Origin: Marinospirillum insulare DSM 21763
Lineage (GTDB): Bacteria; Pseudomonadota; Gammaproteobacteria; Pseudomonadales; Halomonadaceae
Reading direction: 5' to 3'
Assembly: GCF_000686905.1 (NCBI RefSeq)
Contig: NZ_JMLW01000005.1
Location: 1 to 64,000, forward strand
Length of the DNA: 64,000 nt
Within the stretch, counting starts at the first letter, position 1; every line of letters starts with the position of its first letter. Below are positions 9,040-17,704 of the stretch, piece by piece. Made by a program: the position numbers and the translations under genes. Below the pieces are notes generated by a model, which was given only the letters and a program-made list of their open reading frames with translations, made no database searches and was not told the DNA's origin.

Positions 9040-10014
9040 CTACCCCCTTAAACTTAATTGATGAACCATTAAATCAATTAAGCTATTCGTTATTAAAATA
9101 ATAAAACCTATGGTTAGTATTGCGCCCTGAATGACTGGAAAATCTCGGTTGTAAATGGCATCTAATAAAAGCTGACCTATGCCTGGGTAAGAAAACACCA
9201 CCTCAACAAATAAAGTTGAACCTAACACGCTAGGCAAAACACCCGTCATGCGCGTTAATATTTCAGGCCAAGCATTAGGCCAATAATAATGCTTTATTAA
9301 CTGCCATTGATTTAACCCCCGTGCTTTGGCAACGGCTATAAAAGGACGCTGACTAAGTTGCTGTGCCAACCCTCGGGCTAAGTAAAAATACCTTAGCGCA
9401 CCGTGTGCCGCTAAGACTAACAAAGGCAGCCAACCATGCCATAAATAATCAAGCACCCGTTGCCAGCCGCTATAGTCTGCAAACAAGGTTGCACCACCAG
9501 ATAAAGGAAACCAACCTAGCTGATGGGCAAAAATACTGGACAGCAACAAAGCCAAAGCAAAAGAAGGCAAGCTTGAAAAGACTGCTGCCAGTATCACCAG
9601 CCAATAATCTAGGCGCTTGCTAACCTGACTGCCGGCAATTAAACCTGGCAGCACACCTGCAACTAAAGCCAAAGGTATAGACAAAAGCACCAAGGCCAAA
9701 GACCAAGGCAAACTAGCAGCTAATAGCTCGCTAACTGGTGCAGCATGATAAATTGAATAGCCCAGATGCCCTTGGGCTAGTTCACCAATATACTGCCAAC
9801 CTTGCGCCCAAATACTGCCATGCCAACCCAAGGATTCTCGCATTGCTTCCCTTTCTACAAGGCTAACACTGCGCGTTATATCACTTGAATAAAGCACATC
9901 TAAAGGATCACCTGGCAACCAGCGCAACAGAATAAAGGTAATGCAAACCAAAACAAAAAAGGCCAGCGCGTTATTCAATACTAATCGCCACCCATAACTT
10001 TGCCAAAACTTCAA
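9040..10014 (-). CDS. ABC importer permease, DppB/NikB type
   Basis: The first inner-membrane permease of the importer has 324 residues and about six membrane spans. The N-terminus has FILLRWLPGDPLDVL, the conserved LPGDP block of DppB/NikB proteins, and the C-terminal half has the AKARGLNQWQLIKHYYWPNA coupling loop. The Val-Phe-Ser-Tyr-Pro-Gly-Ile-Gly segment near the end is also typical. It begins 4 bases after the binding-protein gene, so the operon is very compact. Confidence 0.92.
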   Translation of the reverse strand: MKFWQSYGWRLVLNNALAFFVLVCITFILLRWLPGDPLDVLYSSDITRSVSLVEREAMRESLGWHGSIWAQGWQYIGELAQGHLGYSIYHAAPVSELLAASLPWSLALVLLSIPLALVAGVLPGLIAGSQVSKRLDYWLVILAAVFSSLPSFALALLLSSIFAHQLGWFPLSGGATLFADYSGWQRVLDYLWHGWLPLLVLAAHGALRYFYLARGLAQQLSQRPFIAVAKARGLNQWQLIKHYYWPNAWPEILTRMTGVLPSVLGSTLFVEVVFSYPGIGQLLLDAIYNRDFPVIQGAILTIGFIILITNSLIDLMVHQLSLRG

Positions 10015-10018
10015 ACCG

Positions 10019-11608
10019 TTACTCCTTCAAGCCATTAACAGCAGATTTGAAGAAAAGTGTTGTTTTGTTGTAGGGCAAAGGAATGCCTAGTGCAATACCA
10101 CCTTGGGTAAACTGTATATTGACTTTAGCAGGGTTAAAAGCCACAAAGTTCATAGCGTTCACTAAAGGAAACGAGGGCAGCTGTTGGCTATAAATTTTTT
10201 CAGCTTCCAATAATAAAGCAGCACGTTTGTCTGTATCTAAGGTTTGTTGTTGCTCGTCTAATAATGTTAATAACGACTTGTCTGCTAAATAACCATCCCC
10301 CCTTTGTTGTTGCCCCGTTAACATTAAACGAAAGCGGTCAGGGTCACCTTCATGACTGGAAGAAAGCAGGGCTAAATCAAACTCGCTTTGTGCTAAACGC
10401 TCTGCTAGTTGTAAATCAGGTTCAAGTTTTAAAGTGATTGAAAATCCTGCTTGCTCTAACTGATTAGCAAGGGTTACAGCCAGCAACTCAGCGTTAGGTG
10501 TTGCTAATAAACGTAAAGTAAGCGGTTTAGATGCTGCATCTAACCATTGACCTTGCGGTGTTAAACGCCAACCTGAAGCGGTTAATAAACTTTGAGCTGT
10601 TGTAGGGTCTTTTAGATAGGCATGAGAAAGTGCATCACTGACAGCTTGTCGATAACCTACCCTTGCAACTTCAGCTACGCCTCGGTAAGCAATATCTACT
10701 AACGCTTGACGATCAATTAAATAAGCCAGCCCTTGCCGACGATTTACATCAGCAAATAAATTTTGATGATTAAACAATAAACGAGTGGGGTGATTAGATA
10801 ATTTTTTAATCACTTTAAAACCAGCGTCTTGATAAAGCTTAACCAAAGGTTGGGGCAATGAAATGGCATCAACTTGCTTGTTTTTCATTGCACTTAAAGC
10901 GGCTTGTGGACTCATTCGCACAATACGCACTTCATCATAAGCAGGTACACCTAAGTGATAGTTTGTATGCGCCTTTAAACGGTAATAACCTTTAGCACGG
11001 TTATATTCAAACATTTTATAAGCACCCGAACCTGTTGCTGCTGGTTGCTGATTAAACTGTAAAGGGTTAGCAATGCCTTTATAAATATGCTTAGGAATGA
11101 TAGGAAGGCTGGCAGCAATATTGGTTAGAAATGGCGCATAATCTTGTGCCATACAGACTTCAACCACTTCGCCCTGCGACTGGTGTTTACCTTGCTGCCT
11201 AAGCTGTGTTACTGCCTTAATGGGCTTTAAATCAACAAAGCGGTAGTTGTGTTCTTTTAAATAGTTAAAAGAAAAAACCACATCTTCAGCAGTAACAGCT
11301 TGCCCATCTTGCCAGTTAGCTTTAGGGTGCAGCTCAAATTCATAACACTGGCTTGGTGCGTTATAACGCCAACTTTTAGCTAACAGCGGCTGTAATTGCC
11401 CATTAGCATCTTTCCAAATTAAAGAATCAAATACAAAGCTGGTGTAAACAAAACCAGGGCCTCGTGCTGAATGTAAAAAAGGGGCTAATACGCCCCAATC
11501 ACCTTGTGTATCGGCAATAGTCAGATTATTTTTTGCAAAGGCAACGCTTGGCAATAATAAGCTGGTAATAAGCAATGCCTGAGTTAAAATCCGATTACGC
11601 ATTGGCAT
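10019..11608 (-). CDS. Periplasmic solute-binding protein, family 5 (Dpp/Opp/Nik type)
   Basis: This 529-residue exported binding protein should deliver substrate to the DppBC-like permease. A signal peptide is clear: basic MRNR, a hydrophobic stretch, then cleavage near VAFAKN. Typical features include the early FDSLIWKDANGQLQPLLAKSW block and the WQDGQAVTAEDVVFSFN block. Family members carry peptides, nickel, opine metallophores or haem (DppA and HbpA bind haem). The sequence alone does not choose among them. The gene overlaps the end of the tetrapyrrole-methylase-like gene. ATG codons at 11608 and 11602 are both possible. Confidence 0.9.
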   Translation of the reverse strand: MPMRNRILTQALLITSLLLPSVAFAKNNLTIADTQGDWGVLAPFLHSARGPGFVYTSFVFDSLIWKDANGQLQPLLAKSWRYNAPSQCYEFELHPKANWQDGQAVTAEDVVFSFNYLKEHNYRFVDLKPIKAVTQLRQQGKHQSQGEVVEVCMAQDYAPFLTNIAASLPIIPKHIYKGIANPLQFNQQPAATGSGAYKMFEYNRAKGYYRLKAHTNYHLGVPAYDEVRIVRMSPQAALSAMKNKQVDAISLPQPLVKLYQDAGFKVIKKLSNHPTRLLFNHQNLFADVNRRQGLAYLIDRQALVDIAYRGVAEVARVGYRQAVSDALSHAYLKDPTTAQSLLTASGWRLTPQGQWLDAASKPLTLRLLATPNAELLAVTLANQLEQAGFSITLKLEPDLQLAERLAQSEFDLALLSSSHEGDPDRFRLMLTGQQQRGDGYLADKSLLTLLDEQQQTLDTDKRAALLLEAEKIYSQQLPSFPLVNAMNFVAFNPAKVNIQFTQGGIALGIPLPYNKTTLFFKSAVNGLKE

Positions 11609-12371
11609 CTACCCCAATATAAATTAAGCAAGACCAAGGTAAGCTTTTATCAGCAAGTTGTTCATTAAGCTGTTGCAAACTGCCAGTTATCACTTGTTGT
11701 TGCTCTGCAAAACCAGCACTAATCACAATCGAAATAGGATAAGTCAGCGGGTAGAGCTGTTTAAGTTGCTTAAATACCTTGGCTAAATCTAATCCCATAC
11801 AAAACAACACCCACGTTTCTGGCGCTGCTTCTGGGCGTATCGTTTCCAGCAAGCTTAAATTGCTTAATTGCAAACGCTTGCCTTGGGCTAATAACGGCTG
11901 TGCTAACAAAGCATTGGCAGCATTAAAGCTGGAAATACCCGCGACCACTTCAGGGTTTAAGTCTTTAAATGCTTTTAAATAACCTGCTTGTGGGCCAAAA
12001 ATGCAGGGGTCGCCCATCTCTAAAACAACAATGCTTTTGCCTTCTGCCCAGAAGTCACGTACTTGTTTAGCCAGCTGCGCTTCCTGCTGTGCTAAATTAT
12101 CTAGCTGCTCTTCATTTAGCCCACGCTTGGCTAAATCCGAAAACAGCCCATGCCCTGCATCTAACAGCAGTTTATCGTGTAAAACATCGGCAAACACTTG
12201 GCTTACCTGCGGCATGGCAATCACAACATCAGCTGCTTTTAATAAACGGTAGGCCTTTAAGGTAATGTTTTCAGCATCGCCAATGCCCGCGCTAACCAAT
12301 AACAAACGCCCTTGGGCGCTTGTATTTATTTGTGAAGAATTTTTAGAAAGTTCAGAAGCATTAGAATTCAT
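11595..12371 (-). CDS. Tetrapyrrole-methylase-family protein (CobI/CbiL-like), orphan
   Basis: The 258-residue protein belongs to the SAM-dependent tetrapyrrole methylase family. It has the N-terminal motif LLLVSAGIGDAENITLKA, corresponding to VGxGPGDPxLLTLKA in cobalamin and sirohaem methylases. It also has VVLEMGDPCIFGP, and VAGISSFNAANA for the GxSS..AA block. No other cobalamin or sirohaem gene is near, so the substrate is unknown. The frame stays open up to 12464, but the ATG at 12371 gives a normal N-terminus. It also lies across the end of the TonB receptor gene (overlap 11 bases). The position between an outer-membrane receptor and a periplasmic binding protein implies a link with import. 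Confidence 0.82.
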   Translation of the reverse strand: MNSNASELSKNSSQINTSAQGRLLLVSAGIGDAENITLKAYRLLKAADVVIAMPQVSQVFADVLHDKLLLDAGHGLFSDLAKRGLNEEQLDNLAQQEAQLAKQVRDFWAEGKSIVVLEMGDPCIFGPQAGYLKAFKDLNPEVVAGISSFNAANALLAQPLLAQGKRLQLSNLSLLETIRPEAAPETWVLFCMGLDLAKVFKQLKQLYPLTYPISIVISAGFAEQQQVITGSLQQLNEQLADKSLPWSCLIYIGVDANA

Positions 12372-14343
12372 AGGTAGCCGCCACTCGAATATCACGACCG
12401 GGTTCTGCAACAATGCCAGTAGAGCTGCTATATAAACTGGCGTGGTCTGCATAGTTTTTATCAAACAGGTTATGCACAGCTAAGTTTAAAGTTAAGCCTT
12501 CTAACTGCTGCAACTTATATTCTGCTTGTAGGCTGTGGGTTACATAACCCGCACGTTCAGGTTGGTTAGCTGGCACATCTTTTAAGCGTGCAACGGCATT
12601 TAGCGTATAACCTAACTGTAAGGCTTGTGTGGTTTGCCAACGGGTATCCCAAACAAACTGATCGCCCGTTGCCGCCGCCACACGGCGCACTGCACCTAAG
12701 TCTTTACCATTTTGCTCAATGTCTTTGCTGTTAAAAGAGAATTGGCTGCTAATATCATTATTTGCCCAGCCCAAGCTTAAACGCCAACCTGTAATTTCAA
12801 TGGCTTCTCTATTGTTAATGGACGTTCCCGGTGACATACCACCACCAGGTATTTCAATTAAACCATCAAGCTCTGTTTCAAAGTAAGCTAGTCCAAAACT
12901 TAACTGATCATCTGCTGCAAAAACACCTTTGCTTAGGTAGTTAACCCCAACTTCTTGCTTCTCAGATTTTTCAGATTCTAAAGAGCGCTGACCATTATTT
13001 TGCAAGGTTGCTTCACTCATCCGGCTTAACCAACCCACAGGAACAATACCAGTTGCGCGTACTGCTTCTTCGTAACTAGCAAAAACACTTAACTCTGGCG
13101 TAATGGCGTAGTTAACCCCAAAATTAGGTGAAATATCACTATCATCGAGTTCAAGGTGACGATAATCTGCTGAATAATCATCAAAACGCGCACCTAGATT
13201 AAAGGTGAAATCTTGCCAGCTCAGTTCATTTTGTAAATAAGCACCTAAATTTTTGCTATTCACTTTGAAGTCACTGGTTTTACCATCTTCAGACAAGTAA
13301 TCAAGCCCTAGGGTAGTTTTAAACCACCAGTTAGCTTGTTCAAATAACACGCTATTACTTAGTGCAAAACCTTGTTCTTCAGTAGAAATGGGCGTAGCAG
13401 TACTGCCTGGGTAACTCACTTCGTTTTCACTTAAATACACATTAGCTCGCCAATCTAACCAAGGGCTAGTGGGCTGATAACGGTGATCTAACGAATAGCT
13501 TTTTCGGTCAACTTTTTGGCTAACAGGTACTGAAGGGCCGCTGGTTGGCAGTGGGTCAGGCAAAATACCCGCATCACTACCGTTACTGCCTCGCGCATAA
13601 ATACCAGAAGATTCATGGTTATTTAGGCTTAAACGCACTTGATGATCGCCTACGTCTAACAAACTTACTTTTATAAAGTAATCACGGTCATCACTGGCTG
13701 ATCTAAGCACTTCATCACCGCCACCTGTGCGGTAATCATCACGGTCAGCCGCTGCTGCATGCACTAATAAACCCAGCTTATCGCCCACCTTGCCATACAC
13801 ACTGACACCGCCTTGCTTAGAACTGTCTGCCGATGCGTAACCCGCTCTAACCCTTGCGCCAGCAGCTCTGCCTTCGTTTAGTAAGTCTTGGGCATCCACC
13901 GTTTCAAACTTAATAGAACCACCCAAAGCACCCGGGCCTTGTTGCCCACCGCTGGTTTTAGCTTCAACACGTTTTAATAACGCAGGGTCGATACCCGTTA
14001 AACCGCCACGGTGCTGAAATAAACTCCGGCCTTGCCTTGCGCCATCAATGGTAATGTTTAGGTTCGTGCCTTCGACACCATTTAAGTAAATACGCTGCGC
14101 GTTTACACCCCCACCGCCAATGTTTACTGAAGGGTCGGTATTAAAAATATCACGCATACTAGACGCTTGCTGCCGCTGCAGCGTGGCTGAATTAATAACT
14201 TTATCTTGAATTTGCCTTGCGGTTACTTCCACTGTTGGCAACTTATTAGTTTTTTCATCAGCATACGTTTGTGAGACCAACCCCAAAGCTAATGCCATGC
14301 TGGTGAAAGCAAAACCTGAACAAGTCCGAACTTTTAGTTTCAT
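12361..14343 (-). CDS. TonB-dependent outer-membrane receptor, probably iron-regulated
   Basis: This 660-residue receptor for energy-dependent uptake across the outer membrane has a signal peptide (cleavage near QTYADE) and a TonB box-like LPTVEVTA. A plug domain follows, with MRDIFNTDPSVNIGGGG and ITIDGARQGR, and then a beta-barrel ending in the expected C-terminal phenylalanine (TYEF). It looks like the haem/siderophore group, but I do not see clear FRAP and NPNL haem-receptor motifs; the corresponding place reads EAVRATGIVPVG. A Fur-box-like palindrome lies just upstream, so iron control is likely. It is the first gene of an operon reaching to 6838. TonB-ExbBD is not in the window. Confidence 0.92.
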   Translation of the reverse strand: MKLKVRTCSGFAFTSMALALGLVSQTYADEKTNKLPTVEVTARQIQDKVINSATLQRQQASSMRDIFNTDPSVNIGGGGVNAQRIYLNGVEGTNLNITIDGARQGRSLFQHRGGLTGIDPALLKRVEAKTSGGQQGPGALGGSIKFETVDAQDLLNEGRAAGARVRAGYASADSSKQGGVSVYGKVGDKLGLLVHAAAADRDDYRTGGGDEVLRSASDDRDYFIKVSLLDVGDHQVRLSLNNHESSGIYARGSNGSDAGILPDPLPTSGPSVPVSQKVDRKSYSLDHRYQPTSPWLDWRANVYLSENEVSYPGSTATPISTEEQGFALSNSVLFEQANWWFKTTLGLDYLSEDGKTSDFKVNSKNLGAYLQNELSWQDFTFNLGARFDDYSADYRHLELDDSDISPNFGVNYAITPELSVFASYEEAVRATGIVPVGWLSRMSEATLQNNGQRSLESEKSEKQEVGVNYLSKGVFAADDQLSFGLAYFETELDGLIEIPGGGMSPGTSINNREAIEITGWRLSLGWANNDISSQFSFNSKDIEQNGKDLGAVRRVAAATGDQFVWDTRWQTTQALQLGYTLNAVARLKDVPANQPERAGYVTHSLQAEYKLQQLEGLTLNLAVHNLFDKNYADHASLYSSSTGIVAEPGRDIRVAATYEF

Positions 14344-14353
14344 ATTTACACTC

Positions 14354-14384
14354 TTAACTAATGAGAATTGTTTTCATTAGCTAA
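14354..14384. promoter_or_regulatory. Fur-box-like palindrome between TonB receptor and LysR gene
   Basis: The perfect arms TAATGA (14359-14364) and TCATTA (14374-14379) extend to an 11-base inverted repeat with one mismatch. The core AATGAGAAT-TG-TTTTCATT closely follows the Fur consensus GATAATGATAATCATTATC. It is 10 to 40 bases upstream of the receptor start and 38 or more upstream of the LysR gene, so it could repress both. A TATAAT lies at 14402-14407, as a possible -10 for the LysR gene. Confidence 0.75.
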
Positions 14385-14421
14385 TAGTAATGAGTAGCAG
14401 CTATAATAAACAGACACAAAA

Positions 14422-15357
14422 ATGGAACAATCAGTTGAAGAAAACAAAACACTTATGAGCAATTACACTACGCTACAGACGCTGGTTTTTTTACGCGATG
14501 AAAAAAGCCTAACCTCAACTGCTAAATTAATGAAGGTAGCCAAGTCAACATTGAGTCGCCGTTTAGCCGTTTTAGAAGAGCAGTTAGGCTACCGATTAAC
14601 GCAACAAATAGGAGGCAGGTTACTTTTAACGCCTGCAGGTGAATGTTATGCAGATTATGCGGTGAACATTTTACAAACAATGGAAGAAGCAAAGCAGGCA
14701 TTAGGTTTGTTAAGCCAAGAAGTGAAGGGTGAAATTAGCATTCAGCTTTGTCCAGAGCTAGCTATGAATTGGACTATAGAAGCACTGAACCTGTTTTTAG
14801 AAAAAAATACCAAAGTAAAATTAAAAATTAATACGTTTTCTGCCGAGCATTTTTTAGCAGATAATAACCCGCAAGATGATTTATACATTAGTTGTAAACC
14901 CTTAAATTTAGACCAATACAAGGTTCAACCTTTAGGTCAGTGGCGGGTAGCTGTTTACCAAGCTGCTACTTGGCAAGAAGGGGTTCATTTAGAAGCCCTT
15001 AATGACTTAAAAGCACTCAACTGGATAATGCCAACCACCAAGCAATCCATTCATTTAACGCACATTACAACAAGAGAAAAATACCAATTAAAACTAGAGC
15101 CAAGGTTACAGCTAGACTCTTTTTCCATGCAGGCTAAGGCCATTGCCGATGGTTATGGGGTTGGTGTTTTGCCTAAATGGCTGGCTGAGTGTCCTAAAAA
15201 TGGTTCTGTTGGGCACTTTAAAGAAGTAAAAATGCCATGGAAAATAGAACCTATAACGCTGATACTTTATTACAAAAACTACACTTCACCGGCTATTAAG
15301 GCACTTATTGAACATTTAAGCACTTGCCTACCTAGAAAATGGGGGTTTAACCGCTGA
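14422..15357 (+). CDS. LysR-family transcriptional regulator
   Basis: This 311-residue DNA-binding regulator has an N-terminal winged helix-turn-helix (SLTSTAKLMKVAKSTLSRRLAVLEE), typical of LysR, followed by a periplasmic-binding-protein-like effector domain. A second in-frame ATG at 14455 would give a more usual N-terminus. It is transcribed away from the TonB receptor, with 78 bases between them, so it probably regulates that operon. The effector could be the imported compound, but this is inferred from position only. It ends 12 bases from the convergent gspN. Confidence 0.88.
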   Translation: MEQSVEENKTLMSNYTTLQTLVFLRDEKSLTSTAKLMKVAKSTLSRRLAVLEEQLGYRLTQQIGGRLLLTPAGECYADYAVNILQTMEEAKQALGLLSQEVKGEISIQLCPELAMNWTIEALNLFLEKNTKVKLKINTFSAEHFLADNNPQDDLYISCKPLNLDQYKVQPLGQWRVAVYQAATWQEGVHLEALNDLKALNWIMPTTKQSIHLTHITTREKYQLKLEPRLQLDSFSMQAKAIADGYGVGVLPKWLAECPKNGSVGHFKEVKMPWKIEPITLILYYKNYTSPAIKALIEHLSTCLPRKWGFNR

Positions 15358-15369
15358 AAATCCTTATAT

Positions 15370-16158
15370 TTAAAACCTACCCGAACCTTTCGCGTGAAAC
15401 TCACCCTGGTTATTCCTGCGCCAGCCTAGCATTTGTAGGGCTGGTTGCAGTTTAGCTTGCTCTTCTAACTTAGCTTGAGCAGTAAAATTCCAGCGGCGGG
15501 TTTTGGCATTGGCTTGGCCTTCAAGGTTTATTTGATGCTCACTTGTTTGCTCAGCGGCTAACAACCAATCTAAGGTTTGAGTGTCTGGGCAAGTAGGCTG
15601 TAGAAAAACCCGCCCTAAATCTAGTGGCATGGGTTGTAAAACAGTTAAATCACCTTGCCAGCTTCCTGTTAAGCTTTGGCAGCTAAGCGTTTGCCCTTGC
15701 AGTTTTGCTTGTAAATTAAGCTCACCCGCTAATTCACCTTTTAAAGCCCAAGGAAAACCATTACTTTTTAATAAAGCTAAATCACCGGCTTTTAAATTGG
15801 CGGTTAAACTGCCCCAAGGTAATAAACTGGCTTGTAACTGCCAAGATTGGTCTTTGCCTACTTGTAGGTTAATTACTGGGTTAGCTAGAAATAAATGCCA
15901 AATAGAAAGATTCCAGCTAACGTCTTCTAGGCTAATAAAGGGCAGCTCTAATCGCTGGGCGCGGCCTTTAGATAAAGAACCTTGAACATTTTGCCAAGCT
16001 AGCTGTTTAATCAGTCCCTTATTCTGAGCTTGAAACAACAGCCATTCTGCGGGCGCTTGAGCAATAAAGGTCACTAAGAATATCCAGCTAAACAGCAGCA
16101 AAAATAATAAGCCGAATAATAAAGTACGTAGTTTTTTTATCAAAGAAGTAGCATTCAT
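15370..16158 (-). CDS. gspN: Type II secretion system protein N
   Basis: GspN is an accessory inner-membrane protein of type II secretion with a large periplasmic domain. One hydrophobic segment (LLFGLLFLLLFSWIFLVTFI) lies near the N-terminus, followed by ~210 periplasmic residues. The motif AEWLL soon after the membrane segment, and repeated WQGDL/WNLS-type strands, fit the family. The frame is open further upstream, but the ATG at 16158 overlaps the gspM stop (ATGA), which decides the start. It is the last gene of the operon and identification rests partly on position. Confidence 0.82.
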   Translation of the reverse strand: MNATSLIKKLRTLLFGLLFLLLFSWIFLVTFIAQAPAEWLLFQAQNKGLIKQLAWQNVQGSLSKGRAQRLELPFISLEDVSWNLSIWHLFLANPVINLQVGKDQSWQLQASLLPWGSLTANLKAGDLALLKSNGFPWALKGELAGELNLQAKLQGQTLSCQSLTGSWQGDLTVLQPMPLDLGRVFLQPTCPDTQTLDWLLAAEQTSEHQINLEGQANAKTRRWNFTAQAKLEEQAKLQPALQMLGWRRNNQGEFHAKGSGRF

Positions 16159-16607
16159 AGTGGACGCAGCTCTACTTCTAGCTGAATAGGCGCACCTTGT
16201 AGATTTAAAGTTTGCCAATACCAGCCTTTTTTTGCTGCCGCATTAAGAAAACGCTCCACCATTGCTGGGTTAGCTGCCTCTGCAGATATTTTTCTTAAAT
16301 CTCCTTCTTCAACCAGCTTAACTTGGCGCAAACCAACACTTTCCGCCAAGCCTAACCACTGGCGTTCATCTAAAAAAACCACTGACACTAAACGAGTAGA
16401 TAAAGCTTCTAATCGCTGTAAATCTTGTGCTTGCTGCTGTTGATTTATTGCACTGCTTTCACGCCACGCTTGTACTGGTTGCCACACTAATAAATATAAA
16501 AGCATCAGCACTACCAAAGGTGCAGCAATTTTTAACAGTCGTTGTTCGCTGGCTTCTAAATCTGACCAACGCTGACCTAGCCAAGAGTTATTTAAACTAG
16601 CCATCAT
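16155..16607 (-). CDS. gspM: Type II secretion system protein M
   Basis: GspM is a bitopic inner-membrane protein that joins GspL, GspE and GspF in the assembly platform. The ~150-residue protein has a short cytoplasmic N-terminus, one membrane span (IAAPLVVLMLLYLLVWQPV) and a periplasmic ferredoxin-like domain. The pattern SEQRLLK..PL..L..Y.....PV is typical of the family. The ATG at 16607 overlaps the gspL stop in an ATGA arrangement. Its neighbours are gspL and gspN. Confidence 0.88.
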   Translation of the reverse strand: MMASLNNSWLGQRWSDLEASEQRLLKIAAPLVVLMLLYLLVWQPVQAWRESSAINQQQQAQDLQRLEALSTRLVSVVFLDERQWLGLAESVGLRQVKLVEEGDLRKISAEAANPAMVERFLNAAAKKGWYWQTLNLQGAPIQLEVELRPL

Positions 16608-17701
16608 AGCGAAACTTCCCAAGTTGCTTGCTCAGCACTAAATTGCCAACGCCCAGTTAAACTTTTTAAAGCAGTTTGCTCGGTAGGTTTTACGCCTTGT
16701 AATTTAGCGATTAATCCCTGTTCATTTAACACTAAAGCAGCCACTTGAATGTGTTGTTTGCTTTGTAGCTGATTTAAAAGTTGTTGCCAAGCATCCATTC
16801 GCTGCTGCTGATAATTTAAATGGTTAGTGTAATTATCTAAGCGCCTGTCTAAACGCTGCAACGCTTGCCCAACATCCACTGGGTTTGCTTCACTTACTGG
16901 CTTAGCTAACCAAATAAACATTTGCTGACTCATTAAAACCACCACTAATAATAACCAAGGCGAAGCCTGAAACCATTGCTTAGGAGTTAGCTGCAAGCTT
17001 TTAGTTAGAAGATTTTTAATGGGTAGTTTGTTAAGCCAAGCCATTAAAAAAGATTCAGACCATAAATTCAGCTTGGCAGGAATACCCGTCGCTAACCAAG
17101 GCACTAATGCTTGTTGCGGTAAATCTGCAATGTTAACTTGCTGAGTATCGGCAGCTAATAAAGGCGCTGCTTCTGACACGTTATTAGAGGAATTAATCCA
17201 AGCCAAGGGCAAGGTTAAAAGGGTTTGTTCTTGGCTATTCCATAACCTAGCTTGCTGCTTATCAATCAATAACAATGGCTCAGGTTCTTGCCATAACTCA
17301 GCTAAACACAAGGCTTCTGGAACCCAACGTGCCACGCTAATGTTTTTATCGGCTAAACGCGCCTGCCATTGTTTAGCTAACAGCTTATCTAAACTAGCTA
17401 CTTTAAGTTCACGGCCTTTTTTTTCTAAAATTAGCACGTCTACATCTTCAAGCGGCTGGCTTAACTGGTCTTCTAATAACAAAGCCGCTTCGTTAGTTTT
17501 TACACCCGGTGGTAAAGCTAATTTATCTAAACGAATGGCTGCAGCGTCTAACAAGACTAAAGCAGGTGTGGTTTTACTAAAACTAGCCGCTTGCTCAGCA
17601 GTTAAACTAGAAGCTGCTGCGCCCTCAGGTAGCCACCAGTATTCATCTTGAGACGAATTAACCGCTAAACGTATAACTAATAAGGGCTGCTTAACTTTCA
17701 T
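16604..17701 (-). CDS. gspL: Type II secretion system protein L
   Basis: GspL anchors the ATPase GspE to the inner membrane. The 365-residue protein has an actin-like cytoplasmic domain (about residues 1-240) containing RLDKLALPPGVK. One membrane span follows near residue 250 (PWLLLVVVLMSQQMFIWLA), then a coiled, Gln-rich stretch and a ferredoxin-like periplasmic domain. This arrangement is diagnostic even though sequence conservation is low. It starts 3 bases after gspK ends and overlaps gspM by 4 bases. Confidence 0.9.
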   Translation of the reverse strand: MKVKQPLLVIRLAVNSSQDEYWWLPEGAAASSLTAEQAASFSKTTPALVLLDAAAIRLDKLALPPGVKTNEAALLLEDQLSQPLEDVDVLILEKKGRELKVASLDKLLAKQWQARLADKNISVARWVPEALCLAELWQEPEPLLLIDKQQARLWNSQEQTLLTLPLAWINSSNNVSEAAPLLAADTQQVNIADLPQQALVPWLATGIPAKLNLWSESFLMAWLNKLPIKNLLTKSLQLTPKQWFQASPWLLLVVVLMSQQMFIWLAKPVSEANPVDVGQALQRLDRRLDNYTNHLNYQQQRMDAWQQLLNQLQSKQHIQVAALVLNEQGLIAKLQGVKPTEQTALKSLTGRWQFSAEQATWEVSL

Positions 17702-17704
17702 TGA

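Noticed and set aside
6838-11608. Calling the ABC importer a nickel or dipeptide transporter
   Set aside because: Family membership is clear, but nothing in the sequence fixes the substrate.
11595-12371. Cobalamin biosynthesis gene cobI/cbiL
   Set aside because: Only family-level motifs match and no other cobalamin genes are present, so I kept it as an orphan.
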